From Pigoraptor vietnamica (lineage: Eukaryota; Opisthokonta; Filasterea), in NCBI GenBank assembly GCA_943704525.1, contig CALSCQ010003342.1, forward strand, positions 1 through 34,380: a stretch of DNA of 34,380 nucleotides, read 5' to 3'. Of this stretch, positions 1 through 10,893 are shown in pieces. The notes under the pieces were generated by a model. It was given only the letters and a program-made list of their open reading frames with translations, made no database searches and had not been told where the DNA came from. The stretch's first letter is position 1, and each line of letters starts with the position of its first letter. The position numbers and the translations under genes are program-made.

Positions 1-289
1 GGGGGGGGGGCGAGAGAAAGGGGATAGAGTCACGTGCTGTACCGTCTGAGCGCACGTGCACGAATGCGGGACGGTCTATCGAACAAGCTGCCGCTCCGAA
101 GCACCCCCCTTGCTTGCGCGCACACTCCACTCACTCTCAGTCACGCTTGGCCACACGCGATGCGGGCCGTTGTTCGGCGAGGCCTGTGGCTGTGCGTCGA
201 GACCTGTTTTTATTTTCTGCGTCGTGCACTCTTCGTTAGAGCTGGGGGTTGTCCGCCACGCTGCCCTCGCTTACGCACGCATAACACAG
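1..289. other. Left edge, poly-G run and probable intron
   Basis: The window opens with ten G residues, which may be a contig edge. No exon can be supported here. The sequence before base 290 ends in a plausible splice acceptor (ACACAG at 284-289), so much of this stretch is probably an intron of the ECSIT gene. The missing N-terminal exon (with any mitochondrial presequence) lies upstream or could not be recognised. Confidence 0.45.
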
Positions 290-1487
290 GTTGGCAGCGT
301 GGACTACATCAACAAGGCATTGGCCGTGTTCGATCGCCACGGCATTGCGCCCGACCTGCGCGCCTACAACAGCCTCCTCGACACGCTGCCGAAGCACCGC
401 TACATGCGCTCACCGAAGGACCTCATACGACGCACGTTCAACGAGCACGAGGCCGTCGCGCTGCACGTGCTCGAGCGTATGGAGATGGGCGGGGTGTGTC
501 CGGACGTGGTGACCTACGACCACCTCGTCACGGTGTTCGAGTGGGGCGGTCCCGTGACGATGAAGTGCCTGCGCCTGATGTACTGGTTCAACAAGTTTGG
601 CAAGGGCCATAGGAACCGCTGGCTGCCGATGCCCACCGACCGCCTCGCGCTCGCAAAGACGGCGCTGTTCAGGATGTACGGGAAGGGCGCGTGCGTCCGC
701 GACCACGGGGCGGGCGAGCAGCGGATGGCCGACGAGAGGTGGGACTCTTGCATTCTGTGTGCGTGTTAGTGCGGCGCGAGAATATGTCTGCGTGTGCGTG
801 TGTGTGGGGAATGGGATTTTGTGGTCGTTTTGTGGAAGCAACGTCCGAGGTAGGGGTGTGCAGCCCCCTGCGCGTGCACACGTCGTTGCTTTTCAGTCGC
901 TAACATGAATTATCTCCCTCAGCCCGTACGTCGTGAGCGGTTGTTTGCCAGCGGACGACGCCATTCTCGCCGAATGCGTGCGCGAGGGGCGTCTCCTCAC
1001 GGTGGACGGGCCGCACTTGAATTGGGTCAGCAAGCACCAACAGCCGTACTATTCGCTCGCGGCGGAGACGGCGGGAGGAAGTGAGTGGGCGTTGTTTGTG
1101 GAACCCGTCCGTTGTCATGTGCGATCGTGTGTCGTGTGAGAATGTAATGCGTTGTGAATGTGTGCGTGCACATGCACATGGCCTGGTCCTGTCCTCATGA
1201 ACGCGGCCTGCGCAGAGCGCGTCGTGGGCGTGTGCATCATGCACCCCCCCACACGCGAGCGATTGTGGCGATGGATCGGCGGCCTCGAGGGCGTCGGCGA
1301 ATACGCAAACATTCTCGTGAACGTGCCGTCGCTGGCAGCGGACGACGCAGAATACGCCAAGAGGGAGGAGAGGGAGAGGGAGAGTGCGAAGGAGAGAGGA
1401 ACGCACTCGCGGTTGCACGCGGGCAGGGCAGGTCCCCCCGCGGACGACGGCGAGGTGCTCGACGCAAACGCCATTTTTTCCAATTAG
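290..1487 (+). CDS. ECSIT: ECSIT-like mitochondrial complex I assembly factor (5' partial)
   Basis: Three exons are visible: 290-738, 923-1080 and 1216-1487 (stop TAG), and their phases join exactly. They encode about 292 residues. Exon 1 resembles the pentatricopeptide-like core of ECSIT: a DLRAYNSLLDTLPK segment, an ERMEMGGVCPD segment, and MKCLRLMYWFNKF near its end, matching the human order (DLAVYNQLLNIFPK, EQMENHGVMP, KLVRLKLWFPRF). Exon 3 carries VVGVCIMHPPTRERLWRWI, matching the C-terminal CMAGAHDQATMAKWI block of the human protein. ECSIT works in the mitochondrial matrix in assembly of respiratory complex I; its Toll-signalling role is known from animals and is not implied here. The tail after about residue 250 is low-complexity and charged. 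The first exon or exons are missing. The identification rests on remembered family sequence and is fairly firm. Confidence 0.8.
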
Positions 1488-2100
1488 GCGGGTCGACAGT
1501 GAATGGTTCGCTCGTGTGCCAGCGCCTCTGTGCGCCGTGCCGCATTGGGGGCGTGTGAATTACGGACGCGCCTCGCAATGTCCAGGCCCCATGTCGTGGT
1601 GTCTGAAGGGGAAAAAAAAAAGGCACGGCTGGCACACAGCGACCGAATGGATGCCATCACACCTTACCTTGTCTTATTTCCCCTTTTCATTAATGAGGCC
1701 TGCTTCGGTTGTTGGGGTCACTACAGATAGCAATCTCAACCGGCCGATGTGATTTCAACTGCACATCCAACGCGGGAACCATCGTCGCATCGCAGGGGAT
1801 CATTCCCGTGTCGCAAGAGGTGTCGCGTGTTCGGTTGTTGAAGCCCCTTACGAGCCGATGCTCTCGCGATCACTCACGCAGCATGTGGTGTGAATAAGGT
1901 GTGTCTCTCTCTCTAGGGCAATGTGGAGTGGATGCAGTCACATATAGAGATGTCAGAGTGGCTCACATGATAGACGCTGTGTCCAGCAACTCCATTTAGC
2001 CAAGGGCACACAACAAGCGCGAAATGAAGCAAGAGCAAACTGAGGGCATGGCGAGGGATTGCAGGTGACAGGCGTGAGTGGCGTCGCAACAATTCACTCA
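1488..2100. other. Intergenic stretch, tail-to-tail
   Basis: This gap lies between the 3' ends of the ECSIT gene (+) and the F-box/LRR gene (-). It holds an A run near 1611-1621, a pyrimidine-rich patch near 1660-1690 and a CT run near 1904-1914. Short open frames here lack coding character. I see no RNA gene or mobile element. Confidence 0.5.
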
Positions 2101-3915
2101 TCACAAAAGAAGCTTCTTCACGGTTCTCAGGGGACTCGTGTCGCGCAGTCCCGAACACCTTCTCGCGTCCAGCACGCAGACGCCTCCAAGTGCAGACACG
2201 TCCACGATTCCCTCGCAGAAGGAAATGTCGAGCTCGTGCACGTACCCAAGCGCGGACACGTCCACGACGTTTTGGCACCGCGACAGATTGAGGGTGTGCA
2301 CGCTTCCCAGCGACGATACATCAGAGACGGGCGTCTTGACAAGGCTGAGCGCGTGCACAGATCCGAAGCCGCGGACGTCGCGCACGTTTGTTTCAGCGAG
2401 CGACAGATTGAACACGGTTCCAAGCGCAGAGAAATCCTCGACGAGCTCGCACGAGTTGAGGGCGAGTGTGTGCACGCGCGAGAGACACGACACGTCTTTG
2501 ACCCTCGTGGCAGACAGGTTCAACGTGTGCACCTTACCTAGCCCTTCCGCAGTGATATTGACGCCGGCATCGTTCGCAAACCATCCCACAAAACTGAGAT
2601 CCAGTGTGTGCACGCCGCCCAGCACCGCAAACGACTCGAGCGTTGCCAGGCCCCTGCAACAGGCGAGCGACAGCGTGTGCACGCCCCCCAGCGCAGAGAT
2701 ATCCGTTACACGGTGGCAAGCGGACAGCTTCAGAGTGTGAACATTGCCCAGAGCTGACACATCCGCCAGTTTCATGCAGCACGAGAGCTTGAGCGAGTGG
2801 ACGGCACCGAGCCCCTTGCCCGTGCGGACGGATAAATTATGCGACAAATCGAGGGTGTGGACGCGCCCCAAGTGTGCAACGTCGCCGCGCTGCCAGCCGT
2901 TCAATGCGTTGCGGAGAACGAGCGTGTGGTTATTGCCGAGCGATTCGACTCCCACCAGTCGTACGTTGTCGGACAGCACGAGCGTGTGGACGCCGCCGAG
3001 CGCAGCCACGTCGCGGGCGCGCATGGCAGCCCAGTCGGCCCCAATCTGCCGCAGGTCCGCCGTCTGTCGAACGGGCTCGGTGCCGTACGAGAGATCGAGG
3101 ACGTGCACTTTCCCGAGCGCCGACACATCAACGACGCGCGGACACCGCCGAAGTATCAGCGTGTGTATGCCGCGGCCGTTTGCGACGTCTGTGAGCTCTC
3201 CGGAGTGCGAGAGGTCGAGCGTGTGCACGCGCGACAGCTCGGGGGGGATGGCGCGCAACTTTGAGCACTCCAGTTCAACGGTGACGAGCCCGCGCAGAGC
3301 CGCAATGCCGGCGAACGGCACGTGACAGTTCACGAGGTCGACGCGCTCGGCGTAGACGAGGCTCGCGATGTCGTCCAGAGTGCCCTCTGTCAATGCAATG
3401 CGGCGTGGGCGCAAACACGACACGTCCGTCGGGCACGTGATGTCCAGCACGTGGACGCGTGCCAACAACGACGGCTCCACAGGCGCGCCATAGGCCGTCA
3501 CGAACTTGTGCGATGAGAAAGGACGTCTCGACGGGGGAAAACCGCGACCAGCGTACACGGTGTGCACGTCCGCCAGCGCCGAAGAGTCCGCCGCGGTGAT
3601 CTTCACGCCGCGCAAGTCTGCCGTGTGCACGTTCGCAAACGCGGAAAGGTCCCTCAGCACGCGCACGCCGTACTCTTCGCAAGGGACGAGCACGAGGCGG
3701 CCGACGGGAATGTGCTGCTTGACCTCCTCGCGAAACACGACATCTTCAATGTACTTGCGCGTGTACAGCGGCCACAGGCGATAGAGGCGCTCGAAGCGCA
3801 AAAGCGAGTGCAAGCGGCTGCAGACGTGGGCGACGGAAGAGACGTCTGCGCTTTGGAGAAGTGGGACGATGTGTGTGGCGACCACTTCGCCGGGCAGTGC
3901 ATCCAGTGTGGCCAT
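2101..3915 (-). CDS. F-box protein with VHTL-type leucine-rich repeats
   Basis: This single-exon gene encodes 604 residues. The first 50 residues resemble an F-box (ALPGEVVATHIVPLL, then VAHVCSRLHSLLRFERLYRLW), the segment that docks on Skp1 in SCF ubiquitin ligases. From about residue 95 to the end runs an array of about 23 repeats of 20-30 residues with the pattern LGxVHTLxLSxCxxxxDVSAL. The usual LxxLxLxxC/N core of leucine-rich repeats is kept, with VHTL in place of the first LxxL. The array runs to the last residues (TVKKLLL) with no clear capping domain. By family knowledge such proteins choose substrates for ubiquitination; the substrate here is unknown. The start at 3915 places the F-box at the extreme N-terminus, as is common. 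It has no introns, unlike most neighbours. The F-box call is moderate and the repeat call is strong. Confidence 0.85.
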   Translation of the reverse strand: MATLDALPGEVVATHIVPLLQSADVSSVAHVCSRLHSLLRFERLYRLWPLYTRKYIEDVVFREEVKQHIPVGRLVLVPCEEYGVRVLRDLSAFANVHTADLRGVKITAADSSALADVHTVYAGRGFPPSRRPFSSHKFVTAYGAPVEPSLLARVHVLDITCPTDVSCLRPRRIALTEGTLDDIASLVYAERVDLVNCHVPFAGIAALRGLVTVELECSKLRAIPPELSRVHTLDLSHSGELTDVANGRGIHTLILRRCPRVVDVSALGKVHVLDLSYGTEPVRQTADLRQIGADWAAMRARDVAALGGVHTLVLSDNVRLVGVESLGNNHTLVLRNALNGWQRGDVAHLGRVHTLDLSHNLSVRTGKGLGAVHSLKLSCCMKLADVSALGNVHTLKLSACHRVTDISALGGVHTLSLACCRGLATLESFAVLGGVHTLDLSFVGWFANDAGVNITAEGLGKVHTLNLSATRVKDVSCLSRVHTLALNSCELVEDFSALGTVFNLSLAETNVRDVRGFGSVHALSLVKTPVSDVSSLGSVHTLNLSRCQNVVDVSALGYVHELDISFCEGIVDVSALGGVCVLDARRCSGLRDTSPLRTVKKLLL

Positions 3916-4138
3916 GGCCGTGTTCTGTTAACGGCACACGAGCGACGCCTCGATCGTCGCTCAGCTTATTTGAAAGAGGGGAACTCTGCGCATGCAAACG
4001 CACGCCGTGACGAGACAAACAGACGAACGCGCTGAAGTGCAGGAGACATCAGGCCGTTCACGGGCGTGAACGGATGTTGTAACAATAAGACGTTACTAAT
4101 CCACACTTCGTGTTTATGTGTGTGTGTGTGCGTGTGTG

Positions 4139-4173
<35 letters not shown>

Positions 4174-4182
4174 TGCGTGCGC

Positions 4183-4225
<43 letters not shown>

Positions 4226-4385
4226 TGCGCTTAGGTGTTGTGCACATGAACTTGCATTGTCCTCGTAGTGTGCGACTCCGTTACCGATGACCTCTGTGCA
4301 AAGCTGCCAACAAACGCCCACATGAAGGCACGTTCTTTACGCTCACACGCACGCACACTCACGCACACTCACGCACAGCACACCG
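3916..4385. other. Intergenic gap with GT tract
   Basis: The gap lies between the start of the F-box/LRR gene and the 3' end of the vinculin gene; both genes read leftward. It must hold the F-box/LRR promoter and the vinculin 3' UTR and polyadenylation site, but I cannot place either exactly. A GT repeat occupies its middle. Confidence 0.5.
4117..4225. repeat. GT microsatellite
   Basis: An almost pure (GT)n tract of about 110 bases, broken by a few TATGTG, CGTGCG and GGTG units. It lies upstream of the F-box/LRR gene. Confidence 0.95.
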
Positions 4386-5773
4386 CTACTTTGCCGTCTT
4401 GCGACCGCGCCCCTTCCTCCGCCACTTGAGCGTCATGGTGCCTTCCATGTCTCCCACCACGCAAATCGACGCGCTTTCGGACGCGCGCACAATGCCGGCA
4501 ACGTTCGACATCAAGTTGCGCGCGCACACGACAAGTTGCGCGTCCACGCCGTCGTCCCTCGGCGACGCGGCCTTGACGGAAGAGATGACCTTGAGCTGCG
4601 TGGCCATCGTGGGAATGCGCTCGAGCAGCACGACGAGTGCGTTGCGCAGGCGCTTGTCTGTGCAGCGCTCTGCGATGTCCCGCCCCATCGACTCGATGAG
4701 GCTCATGTTCACCGCCATGGTCTGCGCCGTCTGGATGAGCTCCTTCTTGGATGCACTGCGCGCGTAGTCGGCCATCTGCGTCATGAGTTCGCTCAGTTTG
4801 GTGGCCGTGGCGATCATGTCGTTGTCCCGCGCGTCCCACTTGAGCGTCTCGATGCGCAGCTCCGTCGCGGCGGCCTGTTGCAGAGCGCGGCAACGTCAGC
4901 GAAGTTCCCGCGCAAACCCATTCTCAGGACAAACGACGCATGCACACACACCGCCCAATGCACACGCTCCTGCACACACGCCCACGCCCACTGACACGCA
5001 CGCACGCACTCACACACACGCACGCACGCACGCACTCACACACACGCACGCACGCGCGCAGAAAACAACGCGTGCGAGCACACACACCTTGATCGGATTT
5101 TCCTTGATTTCCTGCGCCGTCGGCATCGCGGGCACAGGCACAGCCTCTTCTTCGTGTTCCTCCTCTTCTTCGACCGGCGCGGCCTTGGACGGCGTCGACA
5201 CGGACGCCGCCGCGAGCAGCTCCACGAGGCGCTCGCTCTCCTGCGGTGCCACCGGCAGAGGCGACGCGGGGCGCGCGAGTTCCACAGCGGCCGATGCGTT
5301 CTCGGCGGGCGGAGGGGCGGTGATGGTGGGTGCGCGGCCGCGCGTCGCCACAGCCGTCTGGAGGGAGGCTGCGGCGGTCTCCACGGCGGCTGCTTGCGCA
5401 GTGAGCTGGGCCGTGCGCTCGGCGGGAGACGCAGGTGAGGTCACGATGGTGGTAATGTCCTTTTGGGCTGTGGAGGCAAGAGGCGATGTGAGCGATGGAT
5501 ATGGAGGCGATGTGAATGGAGTGAGGTTAGTATGAGGTGCACTGCTCGTACGCACCCGACTGAAGGGCGACGGCGGCGGTGTCGACAGCGGCGATGAACT
5601 GCGCGTCGTTGCTCACAGCGGCTTCCTTCTTGGCGCACGACACGGCCTGCGTGAGGTCAAGGCGCATTTCACGCGACCTCAGTCCCACATACTCTCGTGG
5701 AAGTAGTTGCAAGCAGGCAATCTGTGTGTGTGTGTGTGTGTGTTGTGTGGTGTGTGCGTGCGTGCGTGCGTGT

Positions 5774-5813
<40 letters not shown>

Positions 5814-8024
5814 GGTGTGTGGTTGTGTCACTGCGCACGCATACGCTGACGACTCCACGCACCTGGCCAACGTGATTTCCGAGGGACGCGGCGACTGCGC
5901 CCATCATCGCCGCATCATTCGCCACCGCAACCGACTTGAGCGTCTCAACATCCGAGTGAATCGTTTCGGCTGCGATTACCGCAACATCAAGTGAGTAACG
6001 AGCGCACCCACTTTTACCGCAACAGTGAAAGGGTAACGAGTGCACGTGACGCCTTCGTCCCGTATACAACGCTCGTGACACAAACAACCTCTACAGGCAA
6101 TTCAGATACCGATTGTGCAGCTCCAGCGCATGACACCCACCGCGCACGCTCACGACGACGTCCGCGCGCACGCCCTCCTCGACGGCCTCGGCGATAGTGC
6201 CGATGTGCGTCGACCACTCTCGCACCAGATTGTCAAAGTGCTCCTTCGTGCCGCCGCCGCCGGACTTCTCCGCAGCCGCCATTCCCGCCGCAACAATCTG
6301 CGGCGTCGTCGACTGGAGCGCAGCCACCGCCGTGCTCATGCGCCGGCCCGACCCCTCCGTGCCCGTGTGCTGCGCCGACCGCGTTGCCGCCGCCGCCACC
6401 TGCGCCATCGTGACTTCAAATCCGTGCGCGTGCGTCTTGTAGGCCTCGACGTCCCCGGAGCGCATCGCGAGGGACATTCCGGAGAGGTTGGAGCGCGCAT
6501 CGTCCGCACACGCATCGATGTCACGCACAACAGCACGGCCCACCTCCGCTTCCAGCCGCGTGCACGCAGCGTCAGCGCCGAGCAGCTCCTCCTTGAGGAC
6601 CTCGACGGCGGCGTCCTGCCGCTCAGCGATTGCGTCCATGTCGGCGTTCTCCTTCTTCGCCTCGGCGCGGATCTCATCGATGGTCGCGGAGGCCGCCTTC
6701 ACCGCCGCTATCTTCGCAGTGACAGCGGCCGCCGCCTCCGCAATGGCCGTGCGGGACGCGGGCGAGTGCACGTCGGCGGCGAGGGCGCTCGCACCCTTCA
6801 CGACAAGCGAGGCGCTCGACTCGAACTGCGCGACGGCGCTGAGGACCGTGCCGCCGTCCTCTTCCGCCAGCTCGGTCGCAATGCCGATGACGTCCTCACG
6901 CGCGTGCGAGAAGGCGTTGCTCAGCGAAGGTTCGCCAGACTGCGTCTCGACGCCCGCCACTGCCGACGCAATTGCGGCAGCTTCCGAGTGCGCAGCCACA
7001 GCCGCTGCGTGCGCGTCCCGCTCTCCCCCTTCAGCGTCCAGTGCGTGCGCGTCGGGTGCCTGGTCGCTTCCCATCCGCGTGGCCGTCTCGATATCCACAA
7101 GAAGCGCGCTGAGGCCGGCGATGGCGGCGTCGCGAGCGGCGGCTGCGGACTCGGAATTGCCGCCCTGAACGGCGACCTTTGCCGCACCGACGACGAGCGG
7201 CGTTGTGCGGCGCACGGCGGCGGCTGCGTCGATCAGAAGCGCCTTCTGGCGGGGCTCGACGAGGTCGGCGGCGCGCTGGTCAGCCAGCTTCGAAATGCTG
7301 ATGAGTGCCGGCGTCGCTTCCTTCAGCGCAGCCGCAAGTTCGGTGAGGGTGCGCGCGCTGGAGAGTCGCGTGACGGCGTCCTGCGCGGCCTTGCACGAGG
7401 CGAGGATGCGCCGCACTTCCGTCTCGTCAAAGACGGTGAGCACGCGGCACGTGCCGTCAAGAATGCCGCGCGCGGCCTGAGGAAGGAGCTGCCGCGCCAT
7501 GGAGTTTGTTGGGTTGTCGTGGAGGGTGGTTGCGGCAGAGAGGAGCTGCGCGAAGGTGTGAGAGTGAGTACAGGAGTCCTCTGCACAGCGCGAGACCACG
7601 TGCCAATTCCCTCTGTCCCACACTCCCTGCGCTTTTCGTCGCTAACCATGCCGTCCACATCGACATTACGTGCACAAGGAGCAAACTCTTCTCTGCCGCG
7701 TGGGACTCGCGCGCTTTGCAGCAGATGCCGTGTCACTTCGACCGCAGCACTGACCATCTTGGACGCCTCCTCCAGCAGGGTCACCGCCTCCGGCATGTCG
7801 GCGCGCATCGCTTCGTCCGTCGACGTGGACATGGCCTTGTTGGCGATGCCCGTGAGGTTGCGAATGGACGCGTCGATGCCCGTTGCGACCGGGAGGAGGT
7901 CGGGCATGGGCTGATCCTCAAGCGCCGCCTCCTCTTCGATCAGAATAAGCTCACCGATGGCAGCCGCGACGGGCGCAAGGATGCGCTCGAACGACGCCGT
8001 ATTCATGTGCACGAGGGACGCCAT
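4386..8024 (-). CDS. VCL: Vinculin
   Basis: Six exons in coding order: 8024-7755, 7545-6141, 5969-5863, 5646-5556, 5467-5088, 4874-4386. All phases join and give 913 residues (animal vinculin is about 1066). The start at 8024 gives MASLVHMNTASFERILAPVA, which lines up with the vinculin N-terminus; an in-frame ATG at 8120 is possible. The head contains the QLLPQAARGILDGTCRVL block and FDETEVRRI. Exon 5 is the neck, rich in Pro and Glu (about residues 625-750). The last exon is the five-helix tail: ERCTDKRLRNALVVLLERIP, then TQLKVISSVKAA, NLMSNVAGIVRASESASI and a final TLKWRRK basic end. Vinculin links talin or alpha-catenin sites to F-actin at membranes. The tail is more conserved than the middle, and several head repeats look short. 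Introns 3 and 5 hold GT or CA tracts. A TATA-like element on the minus strand lies about 150 bases upstream. The identification is strong. Confidence 0.93.
4985..5065. repeat. CA/CGCA-rich imperfect repeat in vinculin intron 5
   Basis: A run of CACG and CACA units fills the middle of the vinculin intron at 4875-5087. The units CACGCACG and CTCACACA recur, so it is a higher-order imperfect repeat and not a plain dinucleotide tract. Confidence 0.85.
5722..5812. repeat. GT microsatellite in vinculin intron 3
   Basis: A GT tract interrupted by a CGTG run near 5757-5772. It lies inside the vinculin intron 5647-5862, so on the sense strand of that gene it is a CA tract. Confidence 0.92.
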
Positions 8025-8434
8025 TCTCGCACGCGCGGTCTCTCCGCCACGAAGTGCGACTGAGAGAGGGGACGGTTCAAATTCGCCAGACGGACTGTGC
8101 CGACTTACACTGTCATTCACGTCGGTAACAGCTCAATGTGACGGCGCAGAGGACGCGCCTGTGTGTGGGAGGGATATAAAGCAGGGCGTGTGCGTGTGCG
8201 TGCGAGAGGGAACAGGCGAGTAGGACGGCGCGGACACTCTGAGCACAGCCGATGCATTGTGTGCGGCAATGTGGGCGTTGACACGTTTTGACACGGGCGC
8301 CAAATATGACATGCTATTCATAGTATATTCCCTTATCGGGTTTAAATGGGTATCATATGCCATATTAGTGCTTTAGATGGAAAATGCACTATATATAGTA
8401 ACCGGTCACAAGCGCACACGACCACAGGTGACTG

Positions 8435-8492
<58 letters not shown>

Positions 8493-8555
8493 GTGCATCT
8501 CCCCCGTTCTCGCTCCACGACCTGTGTGCTTCCTGCGCGCGGCGCATACAAAAAG
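8025..8555. promoter_or_regulatory. Divergent promoter region, vinculin / MGAT5
   Basis: The two genes are head-to-head across 531 bases. On the vinculin side GGATATAAAG (8170-8179) reads as a TATA-like element on the minus strand. On the MGAT5 side the perfect palindrome CTATATATAG (8390-8400) lies about 155 bases before the ATG. The stretch 8290-8400 is AT-rich against GC-rich surroundings. A CA tract at 8436-8491 would fall in the MGAT5 5' UTR if transcription starts about 30 bases past the TATA element. Promoter function is inferred from position and motif only. Confidence 0.55.
8436..8491. repeat. CA microsatellite upstream of MGAT5
   Basis: A pure (CA)n tract of about 56 bases, 65 bases before the start codon of the glycosyltransferase gene. 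Confidence 0.95.
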
Positions 8556-10893
8556 ATGCGCCTACCGCGCTCGCTGCGGCGCCTGTGCTATGTCCTGCCG
8601 GTTGCCATCGTGTATTTCTACGTAACGTACGCCTTCTTCGGCGCACAAGAGGGGAGCGATGGCCCGCGCACTCCGTTGGATCGAGTGAGCAGAGAGGAGG
8701 ACGACACGCCCAACTACCTGGAGGCGGTCGCGCCAGACCCCTTCGGCGCGCCTGTCGACGATGTGGAGCGCGAAATTGCGAGGGACGGGGCGGACGGTAT
8801 GCTGAAACGCAACGAGGGGGCCAACAAGTGGAAGGATGAAGCTCCGGAGGAGGACGACGTCGCCGGGGACTTGGCGCCTGTGGATGCTAACGGAGATGCC
8901 GCCGCAGCGGACGGGAACGATGGGAACGCGCCCATGTTTGGGGAGGTCGACTGCGTGGGTCCGTACGACGGCTTTCCAAACTGCGAGGACAAGATGACGT
9001 GGCTGCGCACCAACTGGCGCACGCACCTGTGCTACGAAGAGCTCGGCGTCGACGGCACGGACTGCTCGTTCCAGGAGTATCTCTCGTACCACGAAGACTA
9101 CTGCCCGCCACCCAAGGGACGCCCGCCGCCGTCCGCGTCCGTCAAGCGGCCCGCCGTGCAGCAGAGATCGCTGGCGGGGCTCCTCATCCGGCTCTCCCAG
9201 AACCCGAAAATGGAGTGGATCATCGGTCGCCTGCGTCGCATGGAGCCGCTGTGGAAGCGCGCGGTCGCGGAGTACGGCGCCAAGCGCACGCGCCAGGTGT
9301 CGCGGCGCAACGTGCTGCTGTACATGGGGTTCGTGTCGGACGCCTTTGGGGAGCGCATTGCGGAGAACGCGTTCAAGGGCGGTCCCCTCGGTGAACTCGT
9401 GCAGTGGGCGGACACGCTCGCGTCGCTGTGGCTGCTCGGTCACGAGGTCACCGTGGCGACGGAGACGCACGAGCTGTCGGGGATTGTCCGCGGAAACACG
9501 CCTTGCGGGGGCGGCTCGCAGTCGTACGACGTCGTGTACATCGACATTATTGGCCTGCGCCACTTTCGCAACGCGGCGGGGAGCTCGTACGACAGCTACC
9601 GATGCAAGTTTCGCGTGCTCGACTCCTTCGGCACGGAGGCGCAGTACAACGCCAACTTTGGGGTGCACAGCGAGTGGGGCGGGTGGAACCTCAACCTCCG
9701 CCAGTTCTACACCATGTTCCGTGAGTTTCTCGCGCACGCCCCTCGCTGCGTCTCTGCGTGGGCAACGCTTGTCTGTGTCACGTGCGCATGTCGTTTGTGG
9801 CAATGTGTTTGCGAATTGTGCTGTCGGTGTTGACGGTGGTAACGAACCCTCTATTCATACTCCCATTGTCCGCTCACACCTGCCGACCCCTCTCCCCCCC
9901 TCCCATTGCGCAGCGCACTCGCCCGACAACTCGTTCCTGGGCTTTGTCGTCGAGCCGCCGCCGCGCATCGTCCCGTTCTCCGCCAAGAAGGACATGGTGC
10001 TCGTCTACGGCAAGGAACTCGACATGTGGATCGGGAAGCGCGATCTCATCGACGCGTTCTCCAAGCACTTTGAAATCCACGCGACCGTCGGCGACACGAA
10101 GGCCGACAAGGTGAGCAGGGACGTCGTCCCGTCGTACGTCATCAACCACGGCGTCGTCGGCGGCGAGCGTCTGCTCGAACTGCTGGCCGACAGCAAGGTC
10201 TTTCTCGGCATGGGATTCCCTTACGAGGGTCCCGCGCCGCTCGAAGCGATTGCGAGCGGGTGCGTGTTTGTCAACGCGCGCTTCTCCCCGCCAAAGTCGT
10301 CCGCGAACACGCCGTTCTTCGCGGGCAAGCCCACGCGCCGAGAGCTGACGTCGCAGCACCCGTACCTCGAAGACTTTGTTGGGCAGCCGAGCGTCGTCAC
10401 CGTCAACGTCGACGTTCCCAACGACGCCGTCGTGATGGTGCAATCTGCGCTGGCGAAGCAGCCGGGCCCTAACCACCCGCTCGAGTTCACGCCCGTGGGA
10501 ATGCTCGAGCGCGTGGACGCGTTTGTGGCGCACCACCAATTTTGTCACGAGAACGACCCAAAGTGGCCGCCCGTGTCGGCGTTTGCGAAGGTGGTGTCGA
10601 GGCCGGGTCAGTCTTGCAAGGAAGCGTGCCGCCTCAACGCGTACATTTGCGAGCCCTCGTTCTTCCCGCTCGTCAACGTCGCCGAAGTCGCGAGGTCGGG
10701 GCTCGGGTGCAACGGAGCCGCTGTCGAGACGCGCTCACTGACGGCGCCCCACCGCCACGCGATGGGCGCGGGGTGTGTCTTGCAGCAGGACCCGCAGCTC
10801 TTTTCGTGCGTGGCGAAGGACGAGTCCGTGACGCGCCTCTGCCCGTGCCGCTCGTTCAAGCCCGGCCAGACGGCGCTGTGCCCCAACTGCTGA
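8556..10893 (+). CDS. MGAT5: Alpha-1,6-mannosylglycoprotein 6-beta-N-acetylglucosaminyltransferase (GlcNAc-T V)
   Basis: Two exons, 8556-9720 and 9914-10893, encode 714 residues (human enzyme 741). The splice joins YTMF to PHSPDNSFLGFVVE, as in the animal enzyme. Residues 1-30 form a short basic tail and a signal-anchor helix, typical of a type II Golgi protein. A charged, Ala/Asp-rich stem follows to about residue 125. The catalytic GT18 domain is well conserved: GGPLGELVQWADTLASLWLL, IDIIGLRHF, FRVLDSFGTEAQ, GFPYEGPAPLEAIASGC and GKPTRRELTSQHPY. The Cys-rich C-terminus (PGQSCKEACR, LCPCRSFKPGQTALCPNC) also matches. By family, it transfers GlcNAc from UDP-GlcNAc to the alpha-1,6 mannose of N-glycans in the Golgi. 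The start was chosen because it directly precedes the anchor. It runs tail-to-tail with the next gene. Confidence 0.95.

Noticed and set aside
56-769. Full open frame starting at 56 as the ECSIT N-terminus
   Set aside because: Residues before base 290 show no similarity to ECSIT and a good acceptor lies at 287-289.
6115-7914. Plus-strand open frame of 599 codons opposite vinculin
   Set aside because: It is the antisense shadow of vinculin exons 1 and 2 in GC-rich sequence; it is Arg-rich, has no recognisable domain and crosses a proven intron.
8006-8120. Alternative vinculin starts at 8120 or 8006
   Set aside because: The start at 8024 aligns to the vinculin N-terminus without extension; the other two remain possible but are less well supported.
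8562-9803. Minus-strand open frame of 413 codons opposite MGAT5
   Set aside because: Antisense shadow that also runs past the MGAT5 splice site; no domain.
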